Source of the DNA: Moraxella cuniculi DSM 21768
GTDB lineage: Bacteria; Pseudomonadota; Gammaproteobacteria; Pseudomonadales; Moraxellaceae
Assembly (NCBI RefSeq): GCF_900156515.1
Contig: NZ_FTNU01000023.1
Location: 1 to 32,477, forward strand
DNA: 32,477 nt
Reading direction: 5' to 3'
Of this stretch, positions 1 to 5,720 are shown piece after piece. Each line of letters begins with the position of its first letter. The first letter of the stretch is position 1. The position numbers and the translations under genes were made by a program. Below the pieces are notes generated by a model that saw nothing but the letters and a program-made list of their open reading frames with translations, was not told the origin of the DNA and searched no databases.

Positions 1-482
1 TCTGTACTGATGGCATGATACAGATACTGATAGCTGACCGCCCCTGTGCTTGTTACCTGCTTGACCGCCGCTCGGATTTGGGCGATTTGGGTGGCGGATA
101 GGCGGCGGTCATCAGCGGTGGTTTTGGCAAGGCAAGGGATAGCTCCTGTGTTTAGTGCGTCAAAGGCACGAATGACCATCAGGCTAAACTTGGGGCTAAT
201 CCACATGGCATAACGGTAAACAAGTTCACGGCAGGCGTAAGTACCTTGTTTGGTGGTTTTGGAATTTCCGCCTTGAATAGTATGGTAAGCTATTGACTTT
301 TCACCGTTCTGCAAATTCGTAGAACGCTCGATTTCCAAAATCAAATCTTGAACTTCGGCGTTGCGAAAGAATAAAGCAGGTTGATGTTTCTTTTCAGCTC
401 CGCTTGCACGGTGCAGGTCGTTAAGAGAGTAAAAACCGTTGTATTGACTGATGGTGTGATTTGCGATGACTAGGTTTGTCAT
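1..482 (-). CDS. KilA-N domain antirepressor-like protein (3' part outside window)
   Basis: The reading frame starts at ATG 482-480 after an AAAGG box and runs off the left edge, so about 160 residues are visible. The N-terminus (MTNLVIANHTISQYNGFYSL, then NDLHRASG) and the later segment with GGNSKTTKQGTYACRELVYRYAMWIS, read in two pieces, match the KilA-N/Bro-type DNA-binding fold. In temperate phages such proteins act as antirepressors or regulators; that role is inferred here. The protein continues after residue 110 with a polar helical region typical of a linker to a C-terminal domain that cannot be seen. It has a long structured leader and a palindromic operator upstream, so it is probably tightly controlled. 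Confidence 0.85.
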   Translation of the reverse strand, partial: MTNLVIANHTISQYNGFYSLNDLHRASGAEKKHQPALFFRNAEVQDLILEIERSTNLQNGEKSIAYHTIQGGNSKTTKQGTYACRELVYRYAMWISPKFSLMVIRAFDALNTGAIPCLAKTTADDRRLSATQIAQIRAAVKQVTSTGAVSYQYLYHAIST

Positions 483-483
483 A

Positions 484-628
484 ACGATACCTTTGAGTTT
501 AGTTAATGAATGTTACCCAAAATAGGGCAACGGGTCTCAACTACCGCTCAAAGACGGCTGGGGCTATTTCCTTTGCAGGTGTTTTATTTACCCCTATCAA
601 CCCGTCATAAGACGAATTTTGTTTTGAA
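484..628 (-). promoter_or_regulatory. Structured 5' leader of the KilA-N gene
   Basis: This is about 140 nt of untranslated leader between the predicted transcription start near 622 and the KilA-N start codon at 482. ACGGGT at 530-535 pairs with ACCCGT at 600-605 and closes a large stem-loop; smaller pairings (for example GCCG with CGGC-like segments) lie within. No convincing reading frame is present. A post-transcriptional control region, such as a small-RNA target, is plausible but not shown. Confidence 0.4.
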
Positions 629-655
629 ATTTTACCATTCCTGAAATTCTAGGAA
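629..655 (-). promoter_or_regulatory. Putative extended -10 promoter and operator of the KilA-N gene
   Basis: On the minus strand TGG-TAAAAT (629-637) reads as an extended -10 element. Immediately upstream, TTCCT (638-642) and AGGAA (651-655) form an inverted repeat around an AT core. A half-site TTAGGTAC follows at about 672-679. The same TTCCTA/TAGG pattern occurs in the promoter at 16779-16807, so one regulator may bind both. No good -35 box is seen. Confidence 0.45.
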
Positions 656-805
656 CGCTATTTTTCAAATTTTAGGTACAAAAAAAATCACAATGACGGT
701 GTGAATTTTCCGCTTTGAGTTTAGTAGTACGGCTATCATACCCTGTCTTTTTTACTTTGTCAAATGGGAAATGTAATAAAAATCCACATTTTTACACAAA
801 AATAC

Positions 806-839
806 TTGACGGTTTGGCTTTTGTGTGTAATAATACACA
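806..839 (+). promoter_or_regulatory. hicAB promoter and palindromic operator
   Basis: TTGACG at 806-811 is a -35 box, with a TAATAA -10 box at 828-833 after 16 nt. A perfect inverted repeat, TGTGTA (824-829) and TACACA (834-839), covers the -10 element. This is the expected position for autorepression by the HicB antitoxin or HicAB complex. The region between the KilA-N promoter and this site (about 690-800) holds no other recognisable feature. Confidence 0.65.
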
Positions 840-863
840 TACTTAAACAACAAAGGAGCTTTT

Positions 864-1049
864 ATGAAAAGCGGCGAGTTGATTAAGTTGCTAGAAGCTG
901 ATGGCTGGGTGTTGGTTCGCGTCAAAGGCAGCCACCACCATTTTAAAAAACAGGGCAAGCCCTTTTTGATTACCATCAGCCACCCTACCAAAGACTTAAG
1001 CATCGGTCAAATCAAAGATGCCAAGGAGAAATCAGGGCTGAACTTCTAG
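864..1049 (+). CDS. hicA: HicA-family toxin (mRNA interferase)
   Basis: A 61-residue protein with the HicA/YcfA fold: MKSGELIKLLEADGW at the start, then RVKGSHHHFKK with the conserved Gly-Ser-His segment whose histidine is the catalytic residue in this family, and a C-terminal basic helix. HicA degrades mRNA when freed from HicB. It is preceded by AAAGGAG at good spacing and by its own promoter/operator. hicB follows 60 nt later on the same strand. Length is normal for the family and nothing looks broken. Confidence 0.93.
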   Translation: MKSGELIKLLEADGWVLVRVKGSHHHFKKQGKPFLITISHPTKDLSIGQIKDAKEKSGLNF

Positions 1050-1109
1050 TAACAAGGTAGCCTCAAATGAGGCTACCAATTCATAAAAGCTCAAAAATAG
1101 GAGTGTATG

Positions 1110-1517
1110 ATGATACATTATGCAATCGCCATCAGCAAAGATGAAGGCATGGCAAATTATGGCTCTATTGTGCCAGATGTGGCAGGTTGTTATGGCTTTG
1201 GTGATACCCTTGATGAAGTGATTGATGAGACCAAATCAGCCATTTTAAGCCACATTGAAACCATGCTTGAACTGGATATGCCTTTTGAGTTTCAAACCAC
1301 ACCCATTGAGACCCTGCAAACCGACCCTGATTATCAAGGCGTGATTTGGGCGGTGGTTGCCATTGACGAGACGGCTTTTGATAAGCAGGTGCGGTTTAAT
1401 GTGTCATGGAGCGAGCATTTGCTCAAAAAAGTCGATGAACACATTGCCAAAACGCACGATACCCGTTCAGGATTTTTGGCAAAACTTGCCAGCCATGCTG
1501 TGCAGTCAAGCCCATAA
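1110..1517 (+). CDS. hicB: HicB-family antitoxin
   Basis: A 135-residue antitoxin partner of HicA. The N-terminal half (YAIAISKDEGMANYGSIVPD, followed by GCYGFGDTLDE) is the HicB partial RNase-H-like fold that blocks HicA. The C-terminal part, from about residue 92 (FNVSWSEHLLKKVDEHI), looks like a ribbon-helix-helix DNA-binding segment. ATG codons lie at 1107 and 1110; AGGAG at 1099-1103 is better spaced for 1110. A strong terminator follows. It most likely represses its own operon at the palindrome upstream of hicA. Confidence 0.92.
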   Translation: MIHYAIAISKDEGMANYGSIVPDVAGCYGFGDTLDEVIDETKSAILSHIETMLELDMPFEFQTTPIETLQTDPDYQGVIWAVVAIDETAFDKQVRFNVSWSEHLLKKVDEHIAKTHDTRSGFLAKLASHAVQSSP

Positions 1518-1532
1518 TCCAGCCCCATCTTT

Positions 1533-1566
1533 AACAAAAAGCGGTCGTTTGACCGTTTTTTTTGTT
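1533..1566 (+). terminator. Intrinsic terminator after hicAB
   Basis: CGGTC and GACCG form the stem around a GTTT loop, flanked by an A run on the left and eight T on the right. It ends the hicAB transcript. Confidence 0.85.
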
Positions 1567-1570
1567 AAAT

Positions 1571-1606
1571 AAAAAGCCCACATTCTTCAGTGAATGCGGA
1601 CTTTTT
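1571..1606 (-). terminator. Bidirectional terminator, 3' of the coiled-coil/membrane gene
   Basis: Five A, an imperfect stem containing CATTC and GAATG, and five T give a symmetrical hairpin. On the minus strand it lies 15 nt beyond the stop codon of the gene at 1622-1879. Confidence 0.7.
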
Positions 1607-1621
1607 GAAACTTTAAAGCAA

Positions 1622-1879
1622 TTATTGTAATAACTTTGTCAAAACAAATACCACAACACCGCCTGTCAAAATGCCTGTGGTCAAAGTGGTAATAATCTGC
1701 AACCAAGGAAACCATTGATTTTCTTTACGCATTTTTTCAACCGTGGCACGGCTTTGCTCGACGCTTTGGCGTGTCATCTCGATATCAGCTTGGATTTTGT
1801 TAATATCTAACATAAGCTTCACCTTTTCTAGGTTTTCTTTATCCAGCTTGCCTAAATCAATACGGTTTATGTCTACCAT
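1622..1879 (-). CDS. Small coiled-coil protein with C-terminal membrane anchor (paralogue of 12012-12272)
   Basis: An 85-residue protein of unknown function. Residues 1-55 are charged and heptad-like and include RQSVEQSRATVEKM. Residues 58-84 (WLQIITTLTTG, then GGVVVFVLTKLL) form one transmembrane helix at the very C-terminus. Its paralogue at 12012-12272 shares the MVDI start, the RQSxEQSRATVEK core and the VFVLT membrane end. The layout resembles XhlA-type lysis accessory proteins, but only in shape; I do not claim that function. It lies on the minus strand, between a terminator and a promoter region that reads the other way. Confidence 0.72.
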   Translation of the reverse strand: MVDINRIDLGKLDKENLEKVKLMLDINKIQADIEMTRQSVEQSRATVEKMRKENQWFPWLQIITTLTTGILTGGVVVFVLTKLLQ

Positions 1880-1933
1880 GGTAGCACCTTTGCTCCAAAG
1901 CCAAACAAATCACACTTTTTTGGCGTGCAATGC

Positions 1934-1963
1934 TTGACTTTTATTGTATTCTAGTATACAATA
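1934..1963 (+). promoter_or_regulatory. Promoter with overlapping operator for small-peptide RNA 1
   Basis: TTGACT at 1934-1939, 17 nt spacing and TACAAT at 1957-1962 make a near-consensus sigma-70 promoter. An inverted repeat with eight-base arms, TATTGTAT (1942-1949) and ATACAATA (1956-1963), covers the spacer and the -10 box. It looks like an operator, and the binding protein is unknown. The transcription start is expected near 1969. Confidence 0.7.
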
Positions 1964-2023
1964 TGCTTTATCAACACAATGATGTGAAGATGAGCGTTAG
2001 GCTTATAAACCTAACCAAAAACA

Positions 2024-2170
2024 TAAGGAGTAAGGCAATGACTACCGTTCTCAAAATCATCGCCTTCATTATCCTGCTCTTAATCGCCACACCAGCGTAT
2101 TAAACAGGTAGCCTAAAAGTGGTAACGACACTCAAGGCTTGAGCTAGACCGAAAGGCTAGCCACTCCTTA
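2024..2170 (+). other. Self-sequestering mRNA structure, copy 1
   Basis: The Shine-Dalgarno segment TAAGGAGT (2024-2031) is perfectly complementary to ACTCCTTA (2163-2170), which lies beyond the peptide ORF. Between the ORF and this element are two hairpins: AGCCT/AGGCT (2110-2114 and 2135-2139) with inner AGTG/CACT and a loop containing TAAC, then GCTAG/CTAGC (2143-2147 and 2157-2161) capped by a GAAA tetraloop. A GTTAGG/CCTAAC hairpin lies just before the Shine-Dalgarno. Copy 2 at 4312-4457 has the same order of elements with different stem bases. Confidence 0.65.
2038..2103 (+). CDS. 21-residue hydrophobic peptide, putative type I toxin-like
   Basis: ATG 2038 lies seven bases after AAGGAG (2025-2030). 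The 21-codon frame encodes a peptide with Lys at position 6, then IIAFIILLLIATPAY, ending in a single membrane-spanning stretch and the residues AY. The peptide at 4325-4387 has the same size and hydrophobic pattern and also ends in AY. Strong promoter, strong ribosome site and a downstream anti-Shine-Dalgarno resemble membrane-toxin mRNAs such as hok or aapA in layout; sequence homology to those is not claimed. A leader peptide or an anchor role are alternatives. Confidence 0.6.
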   Translation: MTTVLKIIAFIILLLIATPAY

Positions 2171-2212
2171 TCTTTATCTTACTGGTTTATCATCAAAAAA
2201 TCAAGGATTTTT

Positions 2213-2401
2213 ATGCCAAATGCACGCCAAAAAGCCACCAACACTTACCGCAATAAAGCCTTAGCCAATATCGCTCTTGTCATCAGCCACACCGAGCCTG
2301 AAGTGCTAGATGCTCTAAATAAAATCATCGCCCATAAAGATTGTAGCAAGGCGATGGCGATTAAGACGGCGTTGGTTGAGTATGCCAACACGCTGGATTA
2401 G
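2213..2401 (+). CDS. Small protein of unknown function, possibly ribbon-helix-helix-like
   Basis: A 62-residue protein starting at ATG 2213 after an AAGGA box, about 40 nt downstream of the peptide-1 RNA element, so it may be co-transcribed with it. The N-terminus is basic (MPNARQKATNTYRNKAL). The rest (EVLDALNKIIAHKDCSKA, then KTALVEYANTL) has the helix spacing of ribbon-helix-helix or CopG-like regulators. I do not recognise a named family. Because it follows a probable toxin-like RNA that carries an operator, a regulatory role is attractive but unproven. Confidence 0.6.
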   Translation: MPNARQKATNTYRNKALANIALVISHTEPEVLDALNKIIAHKDCSKAMAIKTALVEYANTLD

Positions 2402-2415
2402 CCCACCGCCAAGCA

Positions 2416-2529
2416 CTACCACCAACGCACGGCGGTGATAAAGCCTGTTAGTACAAAAACCGTTAGGCACAGCACCACCCAGTTAATCAAAAATCTAACC
2501 CTTGGCGAGTTTTCGTATTTTTCCAGCAT
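2416..2529 (-). CDS. 37-residue single-pass membrane mini-protein
   Basis: An open frame from ATG 2529 to TAG 2416 encodes a charged N-terminus (MLEKYENSPRVR) followed by a hydrophobic helix (FLINWVVLCLTVFVLTGF) and a short basic, tryptophan-rich tail. No strong Shine-Dalgarno precedes it, and it lies beyond the terminator of the late operon, so expression is uncertain. The clean amphipathic-hydrophobic layout is the only evidence. It could be a lysis-related or conversion peptide, or a chance frame. Confidence 0.4.
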   Translation of the reverse strand: MLEKYENSPRVRFLINWVVLCLTVFVLTGFITAVRWW

Positions 2530-2610
2530 TTTGACTATCCATTACCCCAAGTTTATGTTAAAATTCATCTATAATCAGTCTCGTTTCTAATTTTCAGCAA
2601 AAGATTGGTT

Positions 2611-2643
2611 AAAAACGCCCATTCTCCCCAGTTTGGGCGTTTT
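2611..2643 (-). terminator. Terminator after minor tail protein L
   Basis: AACGCCCA and TGGGCGTT form the stem, with A and T runs on the two sides so that it works in either direction. It lies 13 nt beyond the gpL stop codon. Confidence 0.8.
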
Positions 2644-2655
2644 GCTGTGTTTTGA

Positions 2656-3315
2656 CTAAACCAACCCAGACGCAGGAAAACCGCCAAAGCTACCAACATT
2701 ATCACGCAGTCTGCATTCGTGCAGTGAGCCTGTGCAGCTGTCTTTGGCGGGGTCGTCGGTTGGTTTGCCGTCAATAAACATTGCCGTGCCTGTATAGCCG
2801 CACTCTTCGCCACGATAGCGACCGCATACCGCCCAGTGGCAATAACCCGTGATTTGACGCACAGGGATTGTTAAGCCTTCAAAGTCCACAGGATTTGACA
2901 GCTCAAATGTCGTTGTGGCGTTGGTCTCAGCCGTTTTTTGTTCAATGTACCAGTGCTGGATTTTGTAGTTTTGTTCATCGGTGCTGTCTAGGTACTCTGC
3001 CAAAGTGTGGATAACTTTTAGCCTTGCCCCTGCAAAATCTGCAAATCTTAAGCACAGCACACGCAACGCACCTGCCACCCCGCCAATGTCATTGTGCAGG
3101 GTTAGGCTTGGGGCGGAGGCTCTGCCGTCTGACCGCACCTCAAGCCCTTCTGCCGTGATGGCAATGGGGTGGAAGTTTTTACCTTGCCATGTGATGATGC
3201 CGTCATTATGCCCATGAAAACGGTAAATCTCACCGCCCAATTTTCTTGCGTCCAGCTCGTACAGGGTGATAAAACCCTGCACGCTACTCTTTTGGATTTG
3301 GTTGTTAAAAGTCAT
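2656..3315 (-). CDS. Phage minor tail protein L (lambda gpL family)
   Basis: A 219-residue tail-tip assembly protein. ATG 3315 is chosen because it overlaps the upstream stop codon as ATGA, a sign of translational coupling. The C-terminal third has the gpL cysteine signature: Cys164 and Cys172 (CGRYRGEEC), Cys194 (DSC) and Cys201 (HEC), which in lambda gpL bind an iron-sulphur cluster. The N-terminal two thirds form a beta-rich domain. In lambda, L joins H, M, I, J and K at the tail tip. Here M lies upstream, but K, I and J are not in the window. Confidence 0.9.
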   Translation of the reverse strand: MTFNNQIQKSSVQGFITLYELDARKLGGEIYRFHGHNDGIITWQGKNFHPIAITAEGLEVRSDGRASAPSLTLHNDIGGVAGALRVLCLRFADFAGARLKVIHTLAEYLDSTDEQNYKIQHWYIEQKTAETNATTTFELSNPVDFEGLTIPVRQITGYCHWAVCGRYRGEECGYTGTAMFIDGKPTDDPAKDSCTGSLHECRLRDNVGSFGGFPASGLV

Positions 3316-3689
3316 GATGCAGCAGCCGTTTTGCACAAAACACCAAAGCTACCATCACGATACACAGCCACAAACTCGCTGATACTGCGTTCGTTTGACC
3401 AACCTTTTAGGGCTTGGATTTGCTGGGTTGCCCATGCGATAAGCTCGCCACGGAAGATGCTGATGCGATTGCGACTAAGCAAGCCATTGTTTGGCTCATT
3501 ATTAACAATCTCAAAGCCGTCATCATCAGGATAATAGACAATCTCGATGGTCTGGGCTTTTTCGCCGTGCTTGGCTAGCCATGCGTCCACCTGCATGGTG
3601 AATTGACTGATAAGACTTGCCTCTTCGCGAGCCAATAGCGGCACTTGCAAAGGCTCATTATCGGTTTCGATGGTTGCGACATTACTCAT
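3312..3689 (-). CDS. Hypothetical late phage protein upstream of gpL
   Basis: A 125-residue soluble, acidic protein of unknown function. It is coupled to gpL by an ATGA overlap and has a strong AGGAGT ribosome site 7 nt before ATG 3689. An intrinsic terminator lies directly upstream of that site. Visible features are a helical middle (ISQFTMQVDAWLAKHGEK), the strand-like IEIVYYPDDDGFEIV and a C-terminal strand-rich section. No catalytic motif is seen. Its location suggests a tail-related role, but nothing in the sequence proves it. Confidence 0.75.
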   Translation of the reverse strand: MSNVATIETDNEPLQVPLLAREEASLISQFTMQVDAWLAKHGEKAQTIEIVYYPDDDGFEIVNNEPNNGLLSRNRISIFRGELIAWATQQIQALKGWSNERSISEFVAVYRDGSFGVLCKTAAAS

Positions 3690-3700
3690 AATTTACTCCT

Positions 3701-3723
3701 AAAAAAAGCCCCTGTTGGGGCTT
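3701..3723 (-). terminator. Intrinsic terminator directly before the ribosome site of the 3312-3689 gene
   Basis: On the minus strand AAGCCCC, ACAG-type loop and GGGGCTT are followed by seven T and then at once by TAGGAGT and the start codon. It also serves as the 3' end of the membrane-protein gene at 3722-4117. Confidence 0.8.
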
Positions 3724-4117
3724 ATGATTGACGATGTGATTTGTGATGAATAAAATAAAACAGCACACCCAAAGGCGTACCAATGCCATAATAAAAAAAT
3801 ATCCACTTAAAATTAGAGCTAAAACCTGCTTTTGGGTTGTATAAAAATAAGATTAGGACAAAGATTAATAGTGCCACCATGCCCAAGGAAGTGATGGCGA
3901 TGACCCTTTGCAAAAACCTTGCTCGGTTTTGTTGCCTAAGATATAAAAATAAAAAACTAAGCTCCGCCCAAAGCACAAGCCTCACCCCTGTTTTTTTATA
4001 ATCCAGAGTAAGGGCATTGACGGCAAAATACACAAACACGGCACAAATGACGGCAAAAAACCACCCCAAGCTACTTTTTAATAAGCCTGCGATATTGATT
4101 TTTGCTAATCTGGACAC
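3722..4117 (-). CDS. Multi-pass membrane protein, probable phage cargo gene
   Basis: A 131-residue protein with about four predicted transmembrane helices: near residues 17-37 (SLGWFFAVICAVFVYFAVNA), 46-60, 75-97 (LGMVALLIFVLILFLY) and 105-124. GTG 4117 is chosen as start because GGGAGG (4127-4132) stands nine bases upstream; longer frames would begin at an unsupported TTG. No family is recognised. It sits between tail genes M and L, bracketed by terminators, as expected for a moron gene such as an exclusion or conversion factor. Confidence 0.65.
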   Translation of the reverse strand: MSRLAKINIAGLLKSSLGWFFAVICAVFVYFAVNALTLDYKKTGVRLVLWAELSFLFLYLRQQNRARFLQRVIAITSLGMVALLIFVLILFLYNPKAGFSSNFKWIFFYYGIGTPLGVLFYFIHHKSHRQS

Positions 4118-4209
4118 TGATTTTTTCCTCCCAGTCGTCTGCAAATGCGACAAGAGCAGGTTTTTGGCTGGGCTTGTTAATAAAAAAATCTGCCAAAGCT
4201 GACAGATTT

Positions 4210-4237
4210 TTGACTTCTGTCTGAATGTGTATATAAT
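4210..4237 (+). promoter_or_regulatory. Promoter of small-peptide RNA 2
   Basis: TTGACT (4210-4215), a 16-nt spacer and a perfect TATAAT (4232-4237). Transcription should start near 4244, ahead of two hairpins (GGCAAGG/CCTTGCC and GCCACC/GGTGGC) and the peptide start. It reads against the surrounding late operon. Confidence 0.75.
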
Positions 4238-4311
4238 AAAAGTATCAAGGCAAGGGAGTCAGCCTTGCCTTGTAGGTTACCGCCACCGACCTTGGAAGTG
4301 GTGGCAACTGA

Positions 4312-4457
4312 TAAGGAGATGAAAATGAGATTATTCGCACTAATCTTATTTGTCGTGCTACTTCTACTAAGCAATAACGCTTACTAAAGTAGCAAAGCCG
4401 AAAAGTAGTAACAGCTACTTGGGGCTTTGGTTGGGGACTAACCCTAACCACTCCTTA
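4312..4457 (+). other. Self-sequestering mRNA structure, copy 2
   Basis: TAAGGAG (4312-4318) pairs with CTCCTTA (4451-4457). Between ORF and anti-Shine-Dalgarno are hairpin 1, AAAGCC/GGCTTT (4394-4399 and 4423-4428) with inner AAGTAG/CTACTT and a TAAC-containing loop, and hairpin 2, GGTTGGGG/CCCTAACC (4429-4436 and 4442-4449). The final ten bases CCACTCCTTA are identical to copy 1 (2161-2170), while the stems differ with compensating changes. This argues for selection on structure. Confidence 0.65.
4325..4387 (+). CDS. 20-residue hydrophobic peptide, putative type I toxin-like
   Basis: ATG 4325 follows AAGGAG (4313-4318) by six bases. The 20-codon frame begins MRLFALILFVV, continues with four leucines and ends SNNAY, so one basic residue is followed by a membrane-spanning stretch. 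Size, pattern and the terminal AY match the peptide at 2038-2103. It has its own strong promoter and a downstream element that can hide its ribosome site. A membrane-active toxin or lysis peptide is the likeliest reading, but this is inference. Confidence 0.6.
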   Translation: MRLFALILFVVLLLLSNNAY

Positions 4458-4604
4458 TTTTTATAATAGCACTTATTTTTAAAAAATCAAGGGAAATATA
4501 ATCATCAATTTTTCCATAGATAATTGTTCACTCTGTATTAGTAATGTGATAAAATCACTCATGAAATTTAATCCTTTTTTGCAAATCTGCACAAAGGGTT
4601 GAAT

Positions 4605-4638
4605 AAAAACCCCAACTATTTGCCGTAGCTGGGGTTTT
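4605..4638 (-). terminator. Terminator after minor tail protein M
   Basis: AAAACCCCA and TGGGGTTTT arms with an inner CTA/TAG extension give a long stem. The hairpin has A and T runs on both sides and lies 19 nt beyond the gpM stop codon. The AT-rich stretch between it and the peptide-2 RNA (about 4460-4600) shows no gene. Confidence 0.8.
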
Positions 4639-4657
4639 GTTATGTTGCTTGGTTAAA

Positions 4658-4987
4658 TTAAAAAACCTGCTCAAACTTCAGACCGATCTGCCAGAAGTTG
4701 CCTTTTCGCTGGGCGACTTGATAATCAGTGCAGATATATTTGCACCGCTTGCCGTGCGGATTTGTCCACCAAAAAGGCGTGATGCCCTTGTGTTCATCAA
4801 CAAATGCCATGATGGGGGCAATCACTGTGGCAAAATCGCCCGTCTTTACCCCGCTCCAGTCGGTGCGTTTGTTATTGATGCCAAAACTTGTGCGTTGGGC
4901 ATAGCCATCGCCAAACTGGGTTTTGGTTACTTGATGCACCACTTCACAAGACGCCCCAGCGTTTAGTTTCCAAGTGAAGGTTTTCAT
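4658..4987 (-). CDS. Phage minor tail protein M (lambda gpM family)
   Basis: A 109-residue tail-tip protein. ATG 4987 follows GGAGT with good spacing; an upstream in-frame extension runs into the terminator and VapC end and is not used. The signature includes TFTWKLNAGASCEVVHQVTK near the N-terminus, the FGDGYAQR motif and a C-terminal WQIGLKFEQVF strand, as in the gpM family. The protein helps connect tape measure and tail tip. The tape-measure gene lies upstream, separated by the inserted VapBC module, and gpL lies downstream beyond other cargo. Confidence 0.9.
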   Translation of the reverse strand: MKTFTWKLNAGASCEVVHQVTKTQFGDGYAQRTSFGINNKRTDWSGVKTGDFATVIAPIMAFVDEHKGITPFWWTNPHGKRCKYICTDYQVAQRKGNFWQIGLKFEQVF

Positions 4988-4999
4988 TTTTACTCCAAT

Positions 5000-5022
5000 A
5001 AAAAACCCTGCCAAATGCAGGG
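5000..5022 (-). terminator. Intrinsic terminator between vapC and the gpM ribosome site
   Basis: CCCTGC and GCAGGG arms with an A/T tail, ending just before the GGAGT box of gene M. It abuts the vapC stop codon at 5023. Confidence 0.8.
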
Positions 5023-5412
5023 CTACCAAATCACCTCAAGGTCGTACAAGGCACAATTGCCATCAGCACTAATCAACGACAACCGATTTGCCAAAGCAAG
5101 GCTAATCAGCATTCTATCAAACGGGTCTTTGTGCAAAAACGGCAACTTTTGCAAGATAATACTGTCCTGCCAGTCTTGATGCACAGGCAAAATTGCTTGT
5201 GCTGCCAACAAATCCACATAAACTTTTTGCCAGCCTTCTGCCATGACAAGTTTACCCAAACTTGCCTTGATTGCCATTTCGGCAAAAGACAACGGGCTAT
5301 AATATAAAGCATTTTGGCGATTTTGAATGACCGCACGGGCGTTTTGGCTTAATTTTTGAGGGTTGGATAATAACCAAATCAGCACATGGGTATCTAATAA
5401 AAAGCCGCCCAT
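5023..5412 (-). CDS. vapC: PIN-domain toxin, VapC-type ribonuclease
   Basis: A 129-residue PIN-domain protein. The four acidic positions typical of VapC are visible: Asp7 (LLDTHVLIW), Glu45 (SFAEMAIK), Asp99 in the HKDPFDRML motif, and Asp117 (ISAD). The HKDPFDR signature is characteristic of PIN toxins paired with Phd-like or small VapB antitoxins. Toxins of this type cut RNA. Its start overlaps the last base of the antitoxin stop codon, so translation is coupled. It is inserted between tape measure and gpM and has its own promoter. Confidence 0.92.
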   Translation of the reverse strand: MGGFLLDTHVLIWLLSNPQKLSQNARAVIQNRQNALYYSPLSFAEMAIKASLGKLVMAEGWQKVYVDLLAAQAILPVHQDWQDSIILQKLPFLHKDPFDRMLISLALANRLSLISADGNCALYDLEVIW

Positions 5413-5612
5413 TATTGATACCCCTCAAACTCATCAAGAGGTGCGTCAAAATCATCGCTGATGGCAATCAATGCCGATTCAGCACCACCAAACTGCCTTT
5501 GGGTTAATCTGTCAAGCTGCTGTAATAAATAATCCTCAATGCTCAAGCCATGTTGTTTGGCTTGGGCAATCAGTGCTTGCTCGGTTGCGATGGGTAAATC
5601 TAGTGCAATCAT
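5412..5612 (-). CDS. vapB: VapB-type antitoxin of the PIN-domain toxin
   Basis: A 66-residue antitoxin beginning MIALDLPIATEQALIAQAKQ. The N-terminal part looks like a short strand plus helices for DNA binding (HGLSIEDYLLQQLDRL). The acidic, flexible C-terminus (DDFDAPLDEFEGYQ) is what usually wraps around and blocks the PIN active site. ATG codons occur at 5615 and 5612; the second is better spaced from GGTG. The stop codon overlaps the vapC start by one base. Subfamily assignment is uncertain. Confidence 0.85.
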   Translation of the reverse strand: MIALDLPIATEQALIAQAKQHGLSIEDYLLQQLDRLTQRQFGGAESALIAISDDFDAPLDEFEGYQ

Positions 5613-5639
5613 CATATCACCAAAAATAAGACTTAGCCT

Positions 5640-5668
5640 ATCTTACTATGTTTTGATAATCCAATCAA
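5640..5668 (-). promoter_or_regulatory. Promoter of the vapBC-type module
   Basis: On the minus strand TTGATT (5663-5668), 17 nt, TAAGAT (5640-5645). It lies 25 bases before the antitoxin start, so the module can be expressed without the late promoter. Confidence 0.6.
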
Positions 5669-5720
5669 TCATTTGCCACCTGCCTGCCTGTTGATTAAGG
5701 TTTGGGCTTTTTGTTGCCAT

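Noticed and set aside
484-628. A third copy of the peptide-encoding self-sequestering RNA in the KilA-N leader
   Set aside because: The leader has stems, but no hydrophobic ORF, no AAGGAG/CTCCTTA pair and no CCACTCCTTA element.
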